Shown here one piece after another: positions 43,841 to 55,243 of a stretch of 64,000 nt of DNA (the stretch's first letter is position 1; each line of letters starts with the position of its first letter). The notes beneath the pieces are model-generated. The model worked only from the letters and a program-made list of their open reading frames with translations. It searched no databases and had not been told where the DNA came from. Position numbers and translations under genes: made by a program. Origin of the DNA: Balaenoptera acutorostrata (lineage: Eukaryota > Chordata > Mammalia > Artiodactyla > Balaenopteridae); NCBI RefSeq assembly GCF_949987535.1, contig NC_080082.1, positions 46,534,374 to 46,598,373 of the forward strand. The letters are read 5' to 3'.

Positions 43841-45689
43841 TGGTTTTCCTGCCTGGGATGGAGAACATCTCATGAAAGAAACCTAAAGAGAGGAAAAGAG
43901 AGCAGTGCATCTGAGCGGCATTGAGATCGGACGCCTGCAAGACTTTGTTGTCTGTTCTACCTTCAGATAGGCCCTTTCCTGAGGCAAAGGAGCCTGGACA
44001 AGACCTCCTGAGAAATACCAGGTCCCCCACCTTGGGGCTTTCTGAGTGTCTTTGAGAAACTTGGGAAATACTTTTTGCTGGAACTGAAATCCCCCAGCTG
44101 CTGGGGCCAGGGAGTCAGTGCTGGAGATCAGAGGCGCCTTGAACTGAAGGATGTCTTTAAATGCTTCCATGTGAGGCGGAGGAAGACATCTTCTGTGCAA
44201 GCTGGTTGGGGGTAGCCTCTCCACTCCCCACTCTGGGGGCGGTTGCTCTCTCCAGGGAATGAATGTCATCCATGGAAGGAGTCAGGAGTTCCGATAGATG
44301 CTCAGGCTTGAGAGAAAGCTCTTGGGATGGTGAAGCCCTGCAGCTGAATTTCATTTCTGACTTTGCCCTGGCTCCAGTGTTTGGACTGTGGACCCTGGAC
44401 GAGTTGGGATAAAGGTGTCCTGTCCCACAGGTCGAGACATCAGGCAGGAGAGAGGAGGTGCCCCTCCCCCAGGCTCTCTCTGTGAGCCCATTCCTCCCTG
44501 CTGTAACTCCCTGTGCGGTAGTCACTAAATGTCAGCAATAGAGGCTTTGTCTCCAGTAGGTGACGTTTGATTTCAGTATCTCTTTGGGGATGGATACTGT
44601 CAGTCCCTAGAGTTCGCCTTTGTTGGCAGGAAAGTGGCACCCGAGGTAAGACCGTGTTGGAGGCTCAGATGTGCCCTGGCCCCATCCTACCCTCTGAGTC
44701 AGAAGGCAGCTTACAGGGTTGCTCCGCCTTCTATACCATCCTCCAGGCAGCCCCTCGCCCACATGTCCATGAGTACCCACCCCCGCACCCCACCCCCACT
44801 GCTACACACACAGCTGCTCTTAGCTCCGCCTGGATATGAAGATGAAACGAGTCCCACTGCAGCCCTGCCCCTCACCCTGTCCTCCAGACAGTAGGAGCTG
44901 GTGTGTGCCCTGCTGTAGATCCTGTGCTGGGACATCTTTCTCCAGGACTACCGGGTAGGGACAGCAGCAGATTAAAACCCAGGCCTTGCTCTTGACTTGG
45001 CCACCCTGTATTCTTGGGGTCTTGGGGAGGGTCTTCTTTCTTGGCGCCTCCCCTTCCTATATCACCCTTTGATTTCTGGAGTCCTCAAAGCTTATGAGCA
45101 CCTTTGCAAAGTGGGGATGAGGTGAGGCGGGGCTTTGGACCAGAAGGAGCTGGAGGGAACGCTCCCGTCTGGGACGTGATCATGCGTCTGAATGCTCAGT
45201 GTGGGAGCACACCAGGAGCATTGGACTGCTCTGGGGGGAGGAAGGCCAAGAGGTGCCCAAACCTCATTTCAATATGTTCTATTAGGCAGAAGTGAAAAGC
45301 TTTTTTTCCTCAACTACGAAATCTGGGTGCCCCAAGACCCCTCAGAACTCTCAGGCCAGAGCTCTCAAATCTTCATCTCTGTGTCTTTGGCAGCCGCATA
45401 AGCCCACCCATCCTCAAAGTTTTCTTTTGTCACCAATGTTCTGATGCAGCTTTTGGAGCAGTATGAACAAGGCCCCATGGAAACAGAGAGCTCTGGGCAA
45501 AGGACCAGAGTCCAGAAATAGTGAAACTCTCCCAGGTTTCCTGGACCAAGAGCAATTAAATTTTCCCACCTATTTGGGTGGCGTGGGCAGGAGAGTTGCC
45601 AGGGGAAAGTGCAGTAAGGGTGGTGAATCACAGTTCACTCCTCGCTCTGAGCCAGACTGTTACCCAGACTCAAGTCCCATCTAGCCTTG
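43841..45689. other. unique DNA, about 1.85 kb
   Basis: No gene or clear repeat recognised. Confidence 0.4.
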
Positions 45690-45855
45690 TCTACTATCTG
45701 ATCCATCACTTGTCCAATGTATGACGCTGGACAAGGCACTTACTTCTTTGTACCTCTGTACCTCAGTTTGCTCATCTGTAAAATGGGCCTTGTAACATTA
45801 TTAATTCAGAGGGTTGTGTAAGGATAAATAATACATGTAAAATGTTTTAACCTTT
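45690..45855 (+). mobile_element. MIR SINE
   Basis: GCTGGACAAGGCACTTACTT, GTACCTCAGTTTGCTCATC, GTAAAATGGGCCTTGTAAC and then GGGTTGTGTAAGGATAAATA, all in MIR order. Confidence 0.85.
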
Positions 45856-46549
45856 CAAAAAAAGTAGGGCTTAGATATTATCCATTCTTAAGATTTCATA
45901 GGCAACAGTGGTCCAAGAGGGCAGCCCCCAATGTGCAGTCTTGTGTTTGATTCATGTTTGCTGATGAGCTGCTAGCCAGAGCAAGTAACGTGGCCAAGTC
46001 CAGAGTCAATGTGGGAGGGCCTGGAACTGGGAGGTATGACTCATCGGGGCCACTAATGGAACAATTTACTACAAATGTCTCTATTATTGTAGTCTTAATT
46101 TTGATGGTGATTATTGGCTTAGAAGAGAAATTCCTTATCATGCCAAGTGAGCACTTTCGTATTCACTCTGGAATGAAAATATGTTCCCAGGTTACCACTT
46201 TACCTAAAATTCAGTTAAAACACTTTGTCCACTTCAGTATCAAAACGACTCTTCATCCAGACGTGCTTGTGAATTTTCTTTGTCCAGCCTTGTCAATGGT
46301 TATTACAATGTCTGAGTCTTCCTACATTCTTGTTTCCTTGTCCCTCCCCTCCTGTGTCCATTGGATTTCCCCCTTTTCTCCTTCCCATACCTTTTGTTTT
46401 GGCCTAAAACACCAGTGGGATGGGAAAGACAGGGGAAAGAGAATTGTCTTGAAGAAGATCTCTCAGGGGTAGACAGAGAATCTAAGGGCCACACCCTTCT
46501 CTGTGGGCTGTTAGATACTAGGAAAAAGGAGTTATCCTGAAGTGTATTT
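45856..46549. other. unique DNA
   Basis: Holds a 172-codon plus frame at 45,954-46,472 with a short hydrophobic run near its start. It shows no family similarity that I recognise and is probably chance. Confidence 0.35.
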
Positions 46550-47620
46550 CCCAGACTAAATTTTACAAACTTGCTTAGTACTATGCAGATTTTCCTTTGT
46601 AGATCCGTCAGCAGAGAAAAGCACCATCATGTTGGTGCCTTGTTGAAGTTGTCACCATATTGCCCTGCAATAATACTGTTGAATCAGAACCCGAGAACAA
46701 TGGCTTTTGGCATTGTCTTTCTGTTAGTGATCGCAGTTGATGTCATTTTGCCAAACAAAATTATAAGCAAAATGGATGTTTTGGGTCAGAGTGCAGCAGG
46801 GAATATATAGCTGCACTTCCTTCAATAAATCTGCCCTCTTTTGCCTGGAGAAAGACATACAACCTATAGTGATTGACGTTTTCACCACGAAATTATGCTA
46901 TGTCTGTTTCTCGAAGAAATGTCTCCATTCCAAAATTAGCTACCCATCAACGTAACATAAAATAACTTGAACATGGTGTCATTTCACAAAGATATTGATT
47001 CACGCAGACTTACTGGATTAATAACTGGTTTCCCATAAAAGGGAGTAGTCACTATGTCTTTGGGAGACAGAAAAAATATACACTTTAGAACAAAGTATAT
47101 TGGTACATTTAAGCCTGATTGCTGAGCTCAAATAAACAGAACAGTTTTCAGAGGCAACATTGCCAATGAAGAGAGAGGTGACACAATGCAACTTACAAAT
47201 GAATCCAGGGGTGATGGAAAGCTAATAAAAAAAGACAACTATTTATTTATTTGGGGCCTTTGATTTTACTCTATTGGATTACACAAAGCTTTAATTTTTC
47301 ACTGCAGTCAATCTGTATAAAAGTTCAACTGATTGGAGCATATATTTAATTCCAAAATGCCTTTTCTTTCAACCCCTACTTCTTCAGAGTTGGACAACCT
47401 TTGGTGTCCCGAGTATCAAAGAGGTTTGGCTTATGTTGGAGCAACCAGAATAAGGGAGACATTTGCAGGCAATAGGTGATTTACTCAGCTCCCAATGACA
47501 GCCAATCCACTCTTGCCTCCTTGAGGACTGGGTTTGCCAATAGGTGGAGAAAATATGTTTCTTTGCATTTTTTTAAAGTGTGCTTTCTTCAATGGAGTTC
47601 CGTGGTAATAAAGTAATTGA
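46550..47620. promoter_or_regulatory. long repeat-free AT-rich block
   Basis: Just over 1 kb without a recognised transposon in an otherwise repeat-rich region. It has many AT-rich cores, such as GATTAATAAC near 47,017 and ATTTAATTCC near 47,344. It is a candidate cluster of conserved noncoding elements, based on composition only. Confidence 0.25.
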
Positions 47621-47699
47621 AATTAGTCTTCCTAGTCACTCATCTAACAAAGTATCCCATGGCATTTAGATAACATTCCAACACCTTACCATAGGTTCC

Positions 47700-48125
47700 A
47701 CGGAATCTGGCTCAGTTTGATTTTCTAGACGCACCTCTTTCTGCCCTTCTGCCTGCCACGTCCAGGTTGGTCTTGCTTGTCCCTTGAATGTGTCATGCTG
47801 ACATCCACCCTGGCCCTTCTATTTGGACACTTTTTCAGCTTTTCCCATTGCTGCATCCTTTTTTTTTTTTTCGTTGGATCTCTGTTCCTCAGAGATGCCT
47901 TCCCTGACCATGTCATTTTCTAGAAAAATATCTGCCTCTTCATCATCCAGTTTTATTTCATTATGGCATTTTTTTTTTTTTTTTTGCAGTCATCTCATCC
48001 CCTTGGAATGTAAACTCCTTGGGGACAAGCAGGGGCTTTCTTGGTCTTGCTGATGGCTCTGTTCCTGTGGCCCTGCATGGTGCTGGGACACAGAAGGCCC
48101 TCAATTACTGAATGGATACATTTCT
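47700..48125 (+). mobile_element. L2 LINE 3' end
   Basis: L2 landmarks in order: a TTCTGCCCTTCTGCCTGCCA-type start, CAGAGATGCCTTCCCTGACC, GGAATGTAAACTCCTTGGGG and CCCTCAATTACTGAATGGAT. It is ancient, with two later homopolymer runs inside. Confidence 0.75.
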
Positions 48126-48310
48126 GGGAGGAAGATGCAGAAACAGAAAGTTTTCATCTTGACTCGGTTCCAACTTCCTGTCATATCATTGTAGGATAAT
48201 TATCATCTTTGAATTTCAGTTTCTCTTCCTTTAAATAAAGAGAGTGGTGTTTCTTTGCTGCCCAGAAATGGTGCAAAGATGAACTATTGTAAAACAAAAC
48301 AGAACAAAGC
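48126..48310. other. unique DNA
   Basis: No recognised feature. Confidence 0.3.
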
Positions 48311-48339
48311 TATTTATTTATTTATTTATTTATTTATTT
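48311..48339. repeat. (TTTA)n microsatellite
   Basis: About seven TTTA units with no SINE body attached. Confidence 0.9.
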
Positions 48340-49374
48340 GCCTTTAAGGCACTTTTCTGGATTATTCACAACAGGATCAAAGGCTAGGAGTCTATTAATC
48401 TAGAAAACCAGCTGACTTTGGCTGTGAGGTCACATCTTATCTGAGGATTGAAGTCTCTCCGGCTGGTGAGGCATCCCTTTGGAAATGCCTGTGGGAGCTT
48501 CCACGACTCCAACAACCGGTTTTTTTCAGTTTATCTTCTGGTGCTGAAACAGATCTCTGTTTCTGCCACTGAACACTAGATTAAGTAGTTGTATTAAAAA
48601 TGAATATTTTAAAGCATGAGAATCACACCCATGAGCTGGCCACCCAAGGAGAGACATGTGCAAAGGAGACCCAGAAGGGACTGCAGATTCGGGGTCCCAC
48701 TTCGTGTTTGTTTCTTGGTGGAGCTGATTGGGTGAGCTGGCAGGTAGAGTGGGCCTGCTACTTCACCCATTGCTTTTCTCTCTCTGGCCCCCATACTGCC
48801 CAAGTAGGTGTGCATTGGCATCAGTCCAACAGTGGTAACCGCCCCCCGTAGTTTCAGGCTGTTCCAGATGACCGGAGCTTGAGAAATCCTCTGGAGAGTG
48901 GTACAGACAGCTGGTGGACTCCCACATCCTGGGAGGGCTTGCTAAGTGCCGTCCCATCTGAAGGCAGCTGAGGTGACGGCTCACTTGGACATCTCTCTCC
49001 AGGTAAGAGAGGTCTCAGAGCTCCAGGGACAGCCTCAGGTTCCCTCTCTTCCGATGCTGGGAAAGCCTTGCTCACCTGACTCGTGGGTTATCAAACCTGA
49101 ACTATCTAAGGCAGCAGTTCAGCAGGATCTAATTTGCAAAACCTGGAAATAATGTAAAACTGGTACCAAAAATCTCCTGTTGCTGCTGACTTCGGATCCT
49201 ATGAAATCAAGTAGTATTTATTGAACAGTCCCTAATTTCTGTCCTTACCCTGTAGGTCCAAAGCAGTTCTAGAGTTCTCTCCAGACAAAAGGCCTGGACT
49301 TGGCACCTTTAGCTGTCACTCAGCTTTGCATGGCTTTCCGCTGTGTTCTATCTTGAGACAATGAATCCAATGAA
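48340..49374. other. unique DNA
   Basis: No gene or repeat recognised. Confidence 0.4.
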
Positions 49375-49870
49375 GATTTTTTTTAAAAACACTGGATGCT
49401 GGCTCCAGTTTGCAATTAGATAAGTGTGAAGCTGATTTAATCCAGTGCATAATTCCAGGGGAATGAGAGAAAGGGGAAAGGAGGAGATGGCCCCAGGGAG
49501 GGGAAGCCCCAGGAGGGTAATCTCAGCCATTCCCACACGTGGCCCGCTGGCGCTGTCTCAGGAACCACCTCTCCAATTTTTCGACCCTTGCTTCCTTGTT
49601 TGTCCCCAACATCCACCCCTGCGGTGCCTTGGTAATTTCCATTCCATCCTTGCTGAAGATAAAAGACACCATGGGCGGGATCCATGAATAAAAGTCGTTA
49701 TTTATCGATGCCAGTTTTGGGGAACATTTTTCCTTCTGATTCATGAACCACTTTTCTACATTCGAAAAGCAGTTCATAAATCGTTCAGCACCAGCAGAAA
49801 TTAATAATAATGAATCCATTTACATAAAATAGTCTCATCCTGCCAGGTGCTGATAATATTGGAAGCTAGA
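49375..49870. promoter_or_regulatory. candidate conserved noncoding blocks
   Basis: Two repeat-free AT-leaning segments, 49,385-49,460 (TTTGCAATTAGATAAG core) and 49,685-49,865 (TCGTTATTTATCGATG, then AAATTAATAATAATGAATCC). They flank a GC-richer spacer and are rich in homeobox-like cores. No alignment available. Confidence 0.3.
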
Positions 49871-50169
49871 ACCTCATTGAAAAGCTGGATGGCATGTGTG
49901 TGTGTGTTTCCCACACATCAGAACTCACGCCTTTTATTTTTGAGCTTAACCAAAAGTTTAATTATTTAGTGTCCAGTATTGATTACTATTTGCTATTTGG
50001 ACATTCTATTTGAAAAAATGGAAAAAGATAAAAATAAGAGAAATAATTCAGTATCTTAAGAAGATAGTTATAAGCCGTGTAAGAGTTCACGTCTGGTCAA
50101 ATGAACAGTTCTGAAAAATGCATCAATCTACAGAGTCATTAATTCCCAGGAGAGACCATCACTGTTTGA

Positions 50170-50171
<2 letters not shown>

Positions 50172-50209
<38 letters not shown>
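50172..50209. repeat. (AC)n microsatellite
   Basis: About nineteen pure AC units. Confidence 0.95.
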
Positions 50210-50212
<3 letters not shown>

Positions 50213-50839
50213 TGCACATGTAAATACACACAGAGCTCCTGGAGCAATAAAATGAAGGCAATGTCAGTGCATTGATTTATCATAAACTGTTTTTCCAGAG
50301 CAATGACAAGGAGCACAAATTCTAATCGTTATTAGTAGGTCTCCTGTCAGAAAAGAGTACTGGGATCAAAAGAGCTGGCATGGCATCCAGATGAGCCAAA
50401 CTAAATCGAGTGCTTGCCTAGAGCAGAGCACCACGCTCTACAGAATGGACTGGACAGTTGGGCAGAATTTTTGTTCTGTTTTGTTTGAGTTTTCCTCTCT
50501 TCAGAGACAGAGGGTTAAGTCTGCATATTCCTCAGCTCTAAGAACTTTATTATCACTGGTCTGTACATGGTCCCTTTCTTGTGTTGTGTATTTTATTCCC
50601 CTTCAACCGCTTGCTCTTACAGGAAACTGTTGAATTTTGTTTCATGTGCATTTTTGTTTAGTTTGCATGTATTTTTAACTTATGTAAATGATACTGTTAT
50701 TTATCTCGTTCTGTGTCTTTCTTGTTTCCCAAGCACCATGATTCTGACATGTACGCATGTTGCCCTGTGAACACACAATCTAATGCTTCTGGTCCTATTG
50801 TCATCTGGATAATGACGCCCATCCATTCTCCCGGGAGAC
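50210..50839. other. AT-rich unique DNA
   Basis: No clear feature. The right part, from about 50,560, grades into old L1-like text. Confidence 0.35.
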
Positions 50840-51354
50840 GGTGCCCAGGTTGCAATTGGGTTGCATTGCTGTAAGGAGCGTCCTTTGGGATGAGGGCGAG
50901 GGTTTCTTTGGGATACATGCCCAGCAGCAGAGTTGCTGGCTTAGAGTGTGTACATATAGTCAGTTTGAGAAGGTGGGACCAGATGCTGTCTCCACTGCCA
51001 CCAGCAGTGACAAGAGTCCCATATGCCTGCCAACACATGGCATTATCCAGCTGTCTATTTTGTCAGTCGAAAAGGTGTGAAGTACTATCGTGTTTTAATG
51101 GCATTTTTCTAATTACTAATAAATGTGAGCATCTCTTTATATGCTTATTAATTAGCCTTTTTAATCTCTCTGCAAGTTGCCTAAATATAGCCTTTGTACA
51201 TTTATTTTTCCTTCTGGGGCTGCTATCCTCTTCTTGTTAATTTATAGGAATTCCTTGTCAGTTTTGGACATCATAATGATCTCCTCTTATTCCATCATTG
51301 TCCATTAACTATTTGTAGTGTCTTCAGTTGAACAGAATTTATTTCTTTTCCTAT
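50840..51354 (-). mobile_element. old L1M, left part of interrupted copy
   Basis: Antisense old L1: GGGATACATGCCCAGCAGCA, CAGAGTTGCTGGCTTAGAG and TTAATGGCATTTTTCTAATT. An MLT1 LTR interrupts it, and it resumes at 51,901. Confidence 0.7.
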
Positions 51355-51359
51355 AGTTC

Positions 51360-51895
51360 TATGGTAGGAAGACTACTAAGACAGCCCACAAAGACCCCTG
51401 CCTCCTGGTATTCACATGGTTGTGAAATCTCCTTTCCTGGAAGATTGGCTGAACTTAGTGACTTACTTCTAACTGAGGGAGTATGGCAAAGATGATGAGA
51501 TGTCACTACATGATTACATGGCAAAAGATTGTGGCTCTCAGTATGCTAGCAGACTCTGCTGATGAAGGAAGCTGCCGTGTTGGAGGGCCCCCTGTTGCAA
51601 GAAACTGAGAGCAGCCTCCAGCCAATAGTCAGTGAGGAACTGGGGTCCTCAGGCTAACAGTCAGCGGAGAAGTGAATTTTGCCAACACTCATACGAGCTT
51701 GGAAGCAGATTCTTCCTCAGTCGAGACTTGATGTCTGCTGCTCTGATGACACCTTAATTGCAGTCAAGAGAGACCCTGAAGCAGAAGACCCAGTAAGGCC
51801 CACCCAGGTTTCTGACCCATGGGGATGAAAATACACATGTTTTAAGCCATTATATTTGGGGGTAATTTGTTACTCAGCAATAGATAACTCACACC
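51360..51895 (+). mobile_element. MLT1-type solo LTR
   Basis: A complete 536-bp solo LTR of the ERVL-MaLR class with a perfect 5-bp TSD, AGTTC, at 51,355-51,359 and 51,896-51,900. Landmarks are GATGAGATGTCACTACATGA, CAGTGAGGAACTGGGGTCCT and GGGGGTAATTTGTTACTCAG. No internal viral sequence is present. Confidence 0.88.
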
Positions 51896-51900
51896 AGTTC

Positions 51901-52010
51901 TATGGTTGTAATTCTGATAGTTGTCTTTAATCCATTTCCATTTCACCATGGTTTCTAAGGTTAGGAAGAAATCCAGCTTTATTTTTCAATAGAATTGTTT
52001 TGCATTTCAG
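51901..52010 (-). mobile_element. old L1M, right part
   Basis: GGTTAGGAAGAAATCCAGCT then TTATTTTTCAATAGAATTG continues the antisense L1 interrupted by the LTR. Confidence 0.55.
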
Positions 52011-53277
52011 CCCTGCCACTTACATTCTACCTCACAAGGTGAGGTAAGGTACGAAGGATGGCTTGAGGTATTGCCTCCCTCACAGAAAGCACGGGGAGAG
52101 AGGCGGCTGCAGACATGATTATTTCCTGCTGTGACATCTAAGCCAGGGGCCATCGGAGGCCATGTTTTCCAAATGTGTCCGGCAATGGGTCTTTTCCTGG
52201 CTCACCCTTTCCTGTAGCTGAGTCCTCATGAGCTTACTTTGGAACCTAAACCACTGAGAAGGTTAAGACTTTGTCCCTGAAGTCTCCTCTGAGAGACAGT
52301 TCTCTCTGTAAGCGTAAGGAAAAAAACCCGGGTTCTATGGCTGCATTTCCTACCTACCAGCTGCGCTCCATTGAGAGGATTCCCTTCGGTTTTGTGGGCT
52401 CAGTTTCCCCATCTGTTGAGTGAAGTAGGTGGATAGGGTGACTTCTTTCCACCTTAACAGCTGAATGGAATGGAGTCATCTCTGCTCCTTGAGAAGCAAT
52501 AGAAGGGCCTTGGAGAGTGAGGGTTTCTACAGTCTGGAGGAGCAGAAAGACGCAGGTTGGAGCTCACCTAGAGCAGACTCAGGTCAGGGCCTGATGGATG
52601 GCTCTTTCCTCTGGCAGCAGGAGATGCTTCTGGGGGACCTGCCTGGTGTTCAGGACCTCCTCTTCTATACAAGGACCTCTGCTTTCTCAGAGGAGATCAG
52701 ATCTGTTAAAACAGCTCAAATATCTCACTGTGGGCTCTTGTCTCTTATCACAGCCACGATGCATTTTGACAAAGATTTCTGCCTTTAATTTCCAAGTCTA
52801 TGTTAGGGAGAGAAATGAAATGTGTGTGATTCTGACTCACTTCAGTGCAGTTCAAGGAGGTCCCACCCAGACAGCCTTTTGAAGTCATTCCTCCTAACGA
52901 GGGCGTCTCACTGCTCATCTGAACCACAGAGACAGGCGAGGAGGCACCCACATACCAAAGGCTTTCTAGATGGGTTTGGAACTTTGCAAAATACTCAGCA
53001 GGGTCATAAGTTCCCTTCTCAGCAGCTCATAGTAAGTATGAAAGTTCCTTGGGGAAGATGCACTTTTGTGACAGACACTCAAATGTATGGGTTGTATGCA
53101 TTATATGGATAAGGTGAAGTCACCGCCACCTGGGGCTGCTGAGTTACATACACAGGTGGTTCTGGTTAGAGAGAGAGAGCAGGTGACAGATTGATGTGGA
53201 ATCTGATTAGCTCCTGCCTCACTTATGCTATTTCTTAAGTTGTCATTGAGAAACTCATAAACCCCAATGAAAAAAAC
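52011..53277. other. unique DNA, about 1.3 kb
   Basis: A TCAGTTTCCCCATCTGTTGA segment at 52,399 is probably a MIR remnant. No gene seen. Confidence 0.4.
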
Positions 53278-53303
53278 CAATACTACTAATACTACTAATA
53301 CTA
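53278..53303. repeat. (TACTAA)n short repeat
   Basis: A few interrupted TACTAA units. Confidence 0.7.
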
Positions 53304-53324
53304 TGACCACTACACCCACTGTGC

Positions 53325-53465
53325 TTCTTGAGCGTTGCCATCTGATTTACACACCCCATCTCCTTGAATCCTCAAAACTGCGAAGGCAGTACCCTTATTA
53401 TCTCCATTGTACAAACAACTAAGCAAAGGTGTGTTCCAGGGTCAGCCAACGAGGTGATGTGACAG
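53325..53465 (-). mobile_element. MIR fragment
   Basis: Antisense MIR: TGAATCCTCAAAACTGCGAA, CCTTATTATCTCCATTGTAC and CAACTAAGCAAAGGTG in order. Confidence 0.65.
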
Positions 53466-53479
53466 TGACTATAGATTAA

Positions 53480-53742
53480 TTTATCATTGATTAAAAAAAC
53501 TATGGACAAAGTTAGGAGACAAATGACAGATTAGGAAAAGACGTTTGCAATTTTTTTGACCAAGGGGATATAGCAAGATAATGCAAAGAACACCAGCAGA
53601 TAAAGAAGAAACAACCGAGGAAAGAGACAAAGGGTGTGAAACAAGCAATTTACAAACGAAGAAATCCAAAGTGTTAAAAACCATATAAAGAGATGTTCAG
53701 ACCCATGAGTAATCAGAGAAATGCCAATTAAAACAATGAGGA
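53480..53742 (+). mobile_element. old L1 ORF2 fragment
   Basis: Sense L1 text: AGGAAAAGACGTTTGCAATT, ATTTACAAACGAAGAAATCC, then GTAATCAGAGAAATGCCAAT and TAAAACAATGAGG, where the CHR SINE begins. It is decayed. Confidence 0.75.
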
Positions 53743-53930
53743 GGGGCTTCCCTGGTGGTGCAGTGGTTGGGAGTCCGCCTGCCAATGCAGGGGACACGGG
53801 TTTGAGCCCTGGTCCGGGAAGATCCCACATGCCACGGAGCAGCTAGGCCCGTGTGCCACAGCTGCTGAGCCTCCGCTCTAGAGCCCGTGAGCCACAACTA
53901 CTGAGCCCACGCACCACAACTATTGAAGCC
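53743..53930 (+). mobile_element. CHR-type SINE, 3' truncated
   Basis: Begins GGGGCTTCCCTGGTGGTGC and runs through the tRNA-like head and part of the body, stopping after ACAACTATTGAAGCC without a tail. The tail loss could be a later deletion or an incomplete insertion. No TSD was seen. Confidence 0.92.
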
Positions 53931-55089
53931 CAAGTTTGAAAAGAGCTAGATAAAGGATTGGTGGGCGGGCGGAGTGAAGGGATGGGTCCTGGATAGGGAA
54001 GAAGGGAAGAAAGAGGGAGGATAGTAGGAGAAAGCAGAGAGCTGGGGGGGTCAAAGGGACTGATGAGGCCAAGAACACAAGCACTGGGTACACTGAGCAA
54101 AAGCCAGAAGAAGCAGTGGTCATGGTCGTGGTGGTCACAGTCACAGCATAGTCTGTGGGAATGTTAAATGCCACTGGGGAGCAGTGCTGGGAAGTCAGAG
54201 CCAGTGGTTGGCTGGGGACTGGATTTTTGGGGGAAGGAACTAGAAGATGCTGCTCAAGGTAATGGCAAGACTTGTGCTGGAGAGGATGTCTTCGGTTCTC
54301 TCCCAACCTTTAACACACAGGGAAGGGGGTGGCCAATTCCCCAAAGAAGGAAAAGAATAAGACGCCAGGGGAGAAGGAGGAACCCGTGTGTCTTGGCCCA
54401 ACATCTCTCCACGAGGTCACATACACACTTCTCTACACCACGGCCTTGACCCTCAGCTCTGAAAGCTGGAGCCTCCCATCCTCACTGACCTGATGAAGGA
54501 GTTGTCGCAGCAGAAATGTTCAGAGAAAGAAATAAGGGGAAAATTCTAAGCTAAGGAGCTTCAAAATAGCAGAGCCAATTGTTTGAAAGAAAAAGTTTTT
54601 GAGATTCCAAGCATATAGTTTTTGTCATAGGCTAACATTTTGGAGGCACAAATGGTGGGGTTATTCCACACCCAATAAGGACCTAAGAGAAGGGTGAGGA
54701 GAGCCACATGGATAGGTATATAGTGCCAGCTGGGCGACAGTGACGGGGAAAAGGAAGGAACAAAGTCATGCCACTGCCCTCGCCCCCAGCATGACCGTCT
54801 GTGCCTGGAGCCGTGACAGTCACCCTCAGCCCCTCTGGAGAAGGCTGGTGAGGACAGTGGCCAGCCTGACACCTTCTGGCTGTTCTGCAGGCGAGGCTTA
54901 TCTCTTCTCCAAGGTGAGATTGATTCACCTGATGTGGACCATCATCCGCTTCATAGCACAAGCCCCTCCTAAACTTCACTCCCTGTGAGATGGGCTATAG
55001 GGCCTTGGATTCATGGGGACAGAGGTGAAGTATGGAAGGGAAGACCTTTTTCCTTTCCATAGAAGAAGGCGGGCTATTATCCAAAATAT
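53931..55089. other. unique DNA
   Basis: No recognised gene or repeat. A purine-rich stretch at 53,990-54,060 gives long but empty minus-strand frames. Confidence 0.4.
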
Positions 55090-55099
55090 TTAACAACCT

Positions 55100-55234
55100 T
55101 TATTATTATTAATTATTATTTGCCACGCCACGCCACGCGGCTTGTGGAATCTTAGTTCCCTGGCCAGGGACTGAACCCCCGCCCTTGGCAGTGGAAGAGT
55201 GGAGTCCTAACCACTGGACCACCTGGGAATTTCC
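55100..55234 (-). mobile_element. short tRNA-Glu SINE of the CHR group
   Basis: About 135 bp including a TTATTA-rich tail. On the minus strand it starts GGAAATTCCCAGGTGGTCC. The TSD is TAACAACCT at 55,091-55,099 against TAACAATCT at 55,235-55,243. It carries a tripled CCACG unit (55,122-55,137). Confidence 0.88.
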
Positions 55235-55243
55235 TAACAATCT

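Noticed and set aside
45954..46472. 172-codon plus frame
   Set aside because: Odd composition, no motifs and no splice context; likely random.
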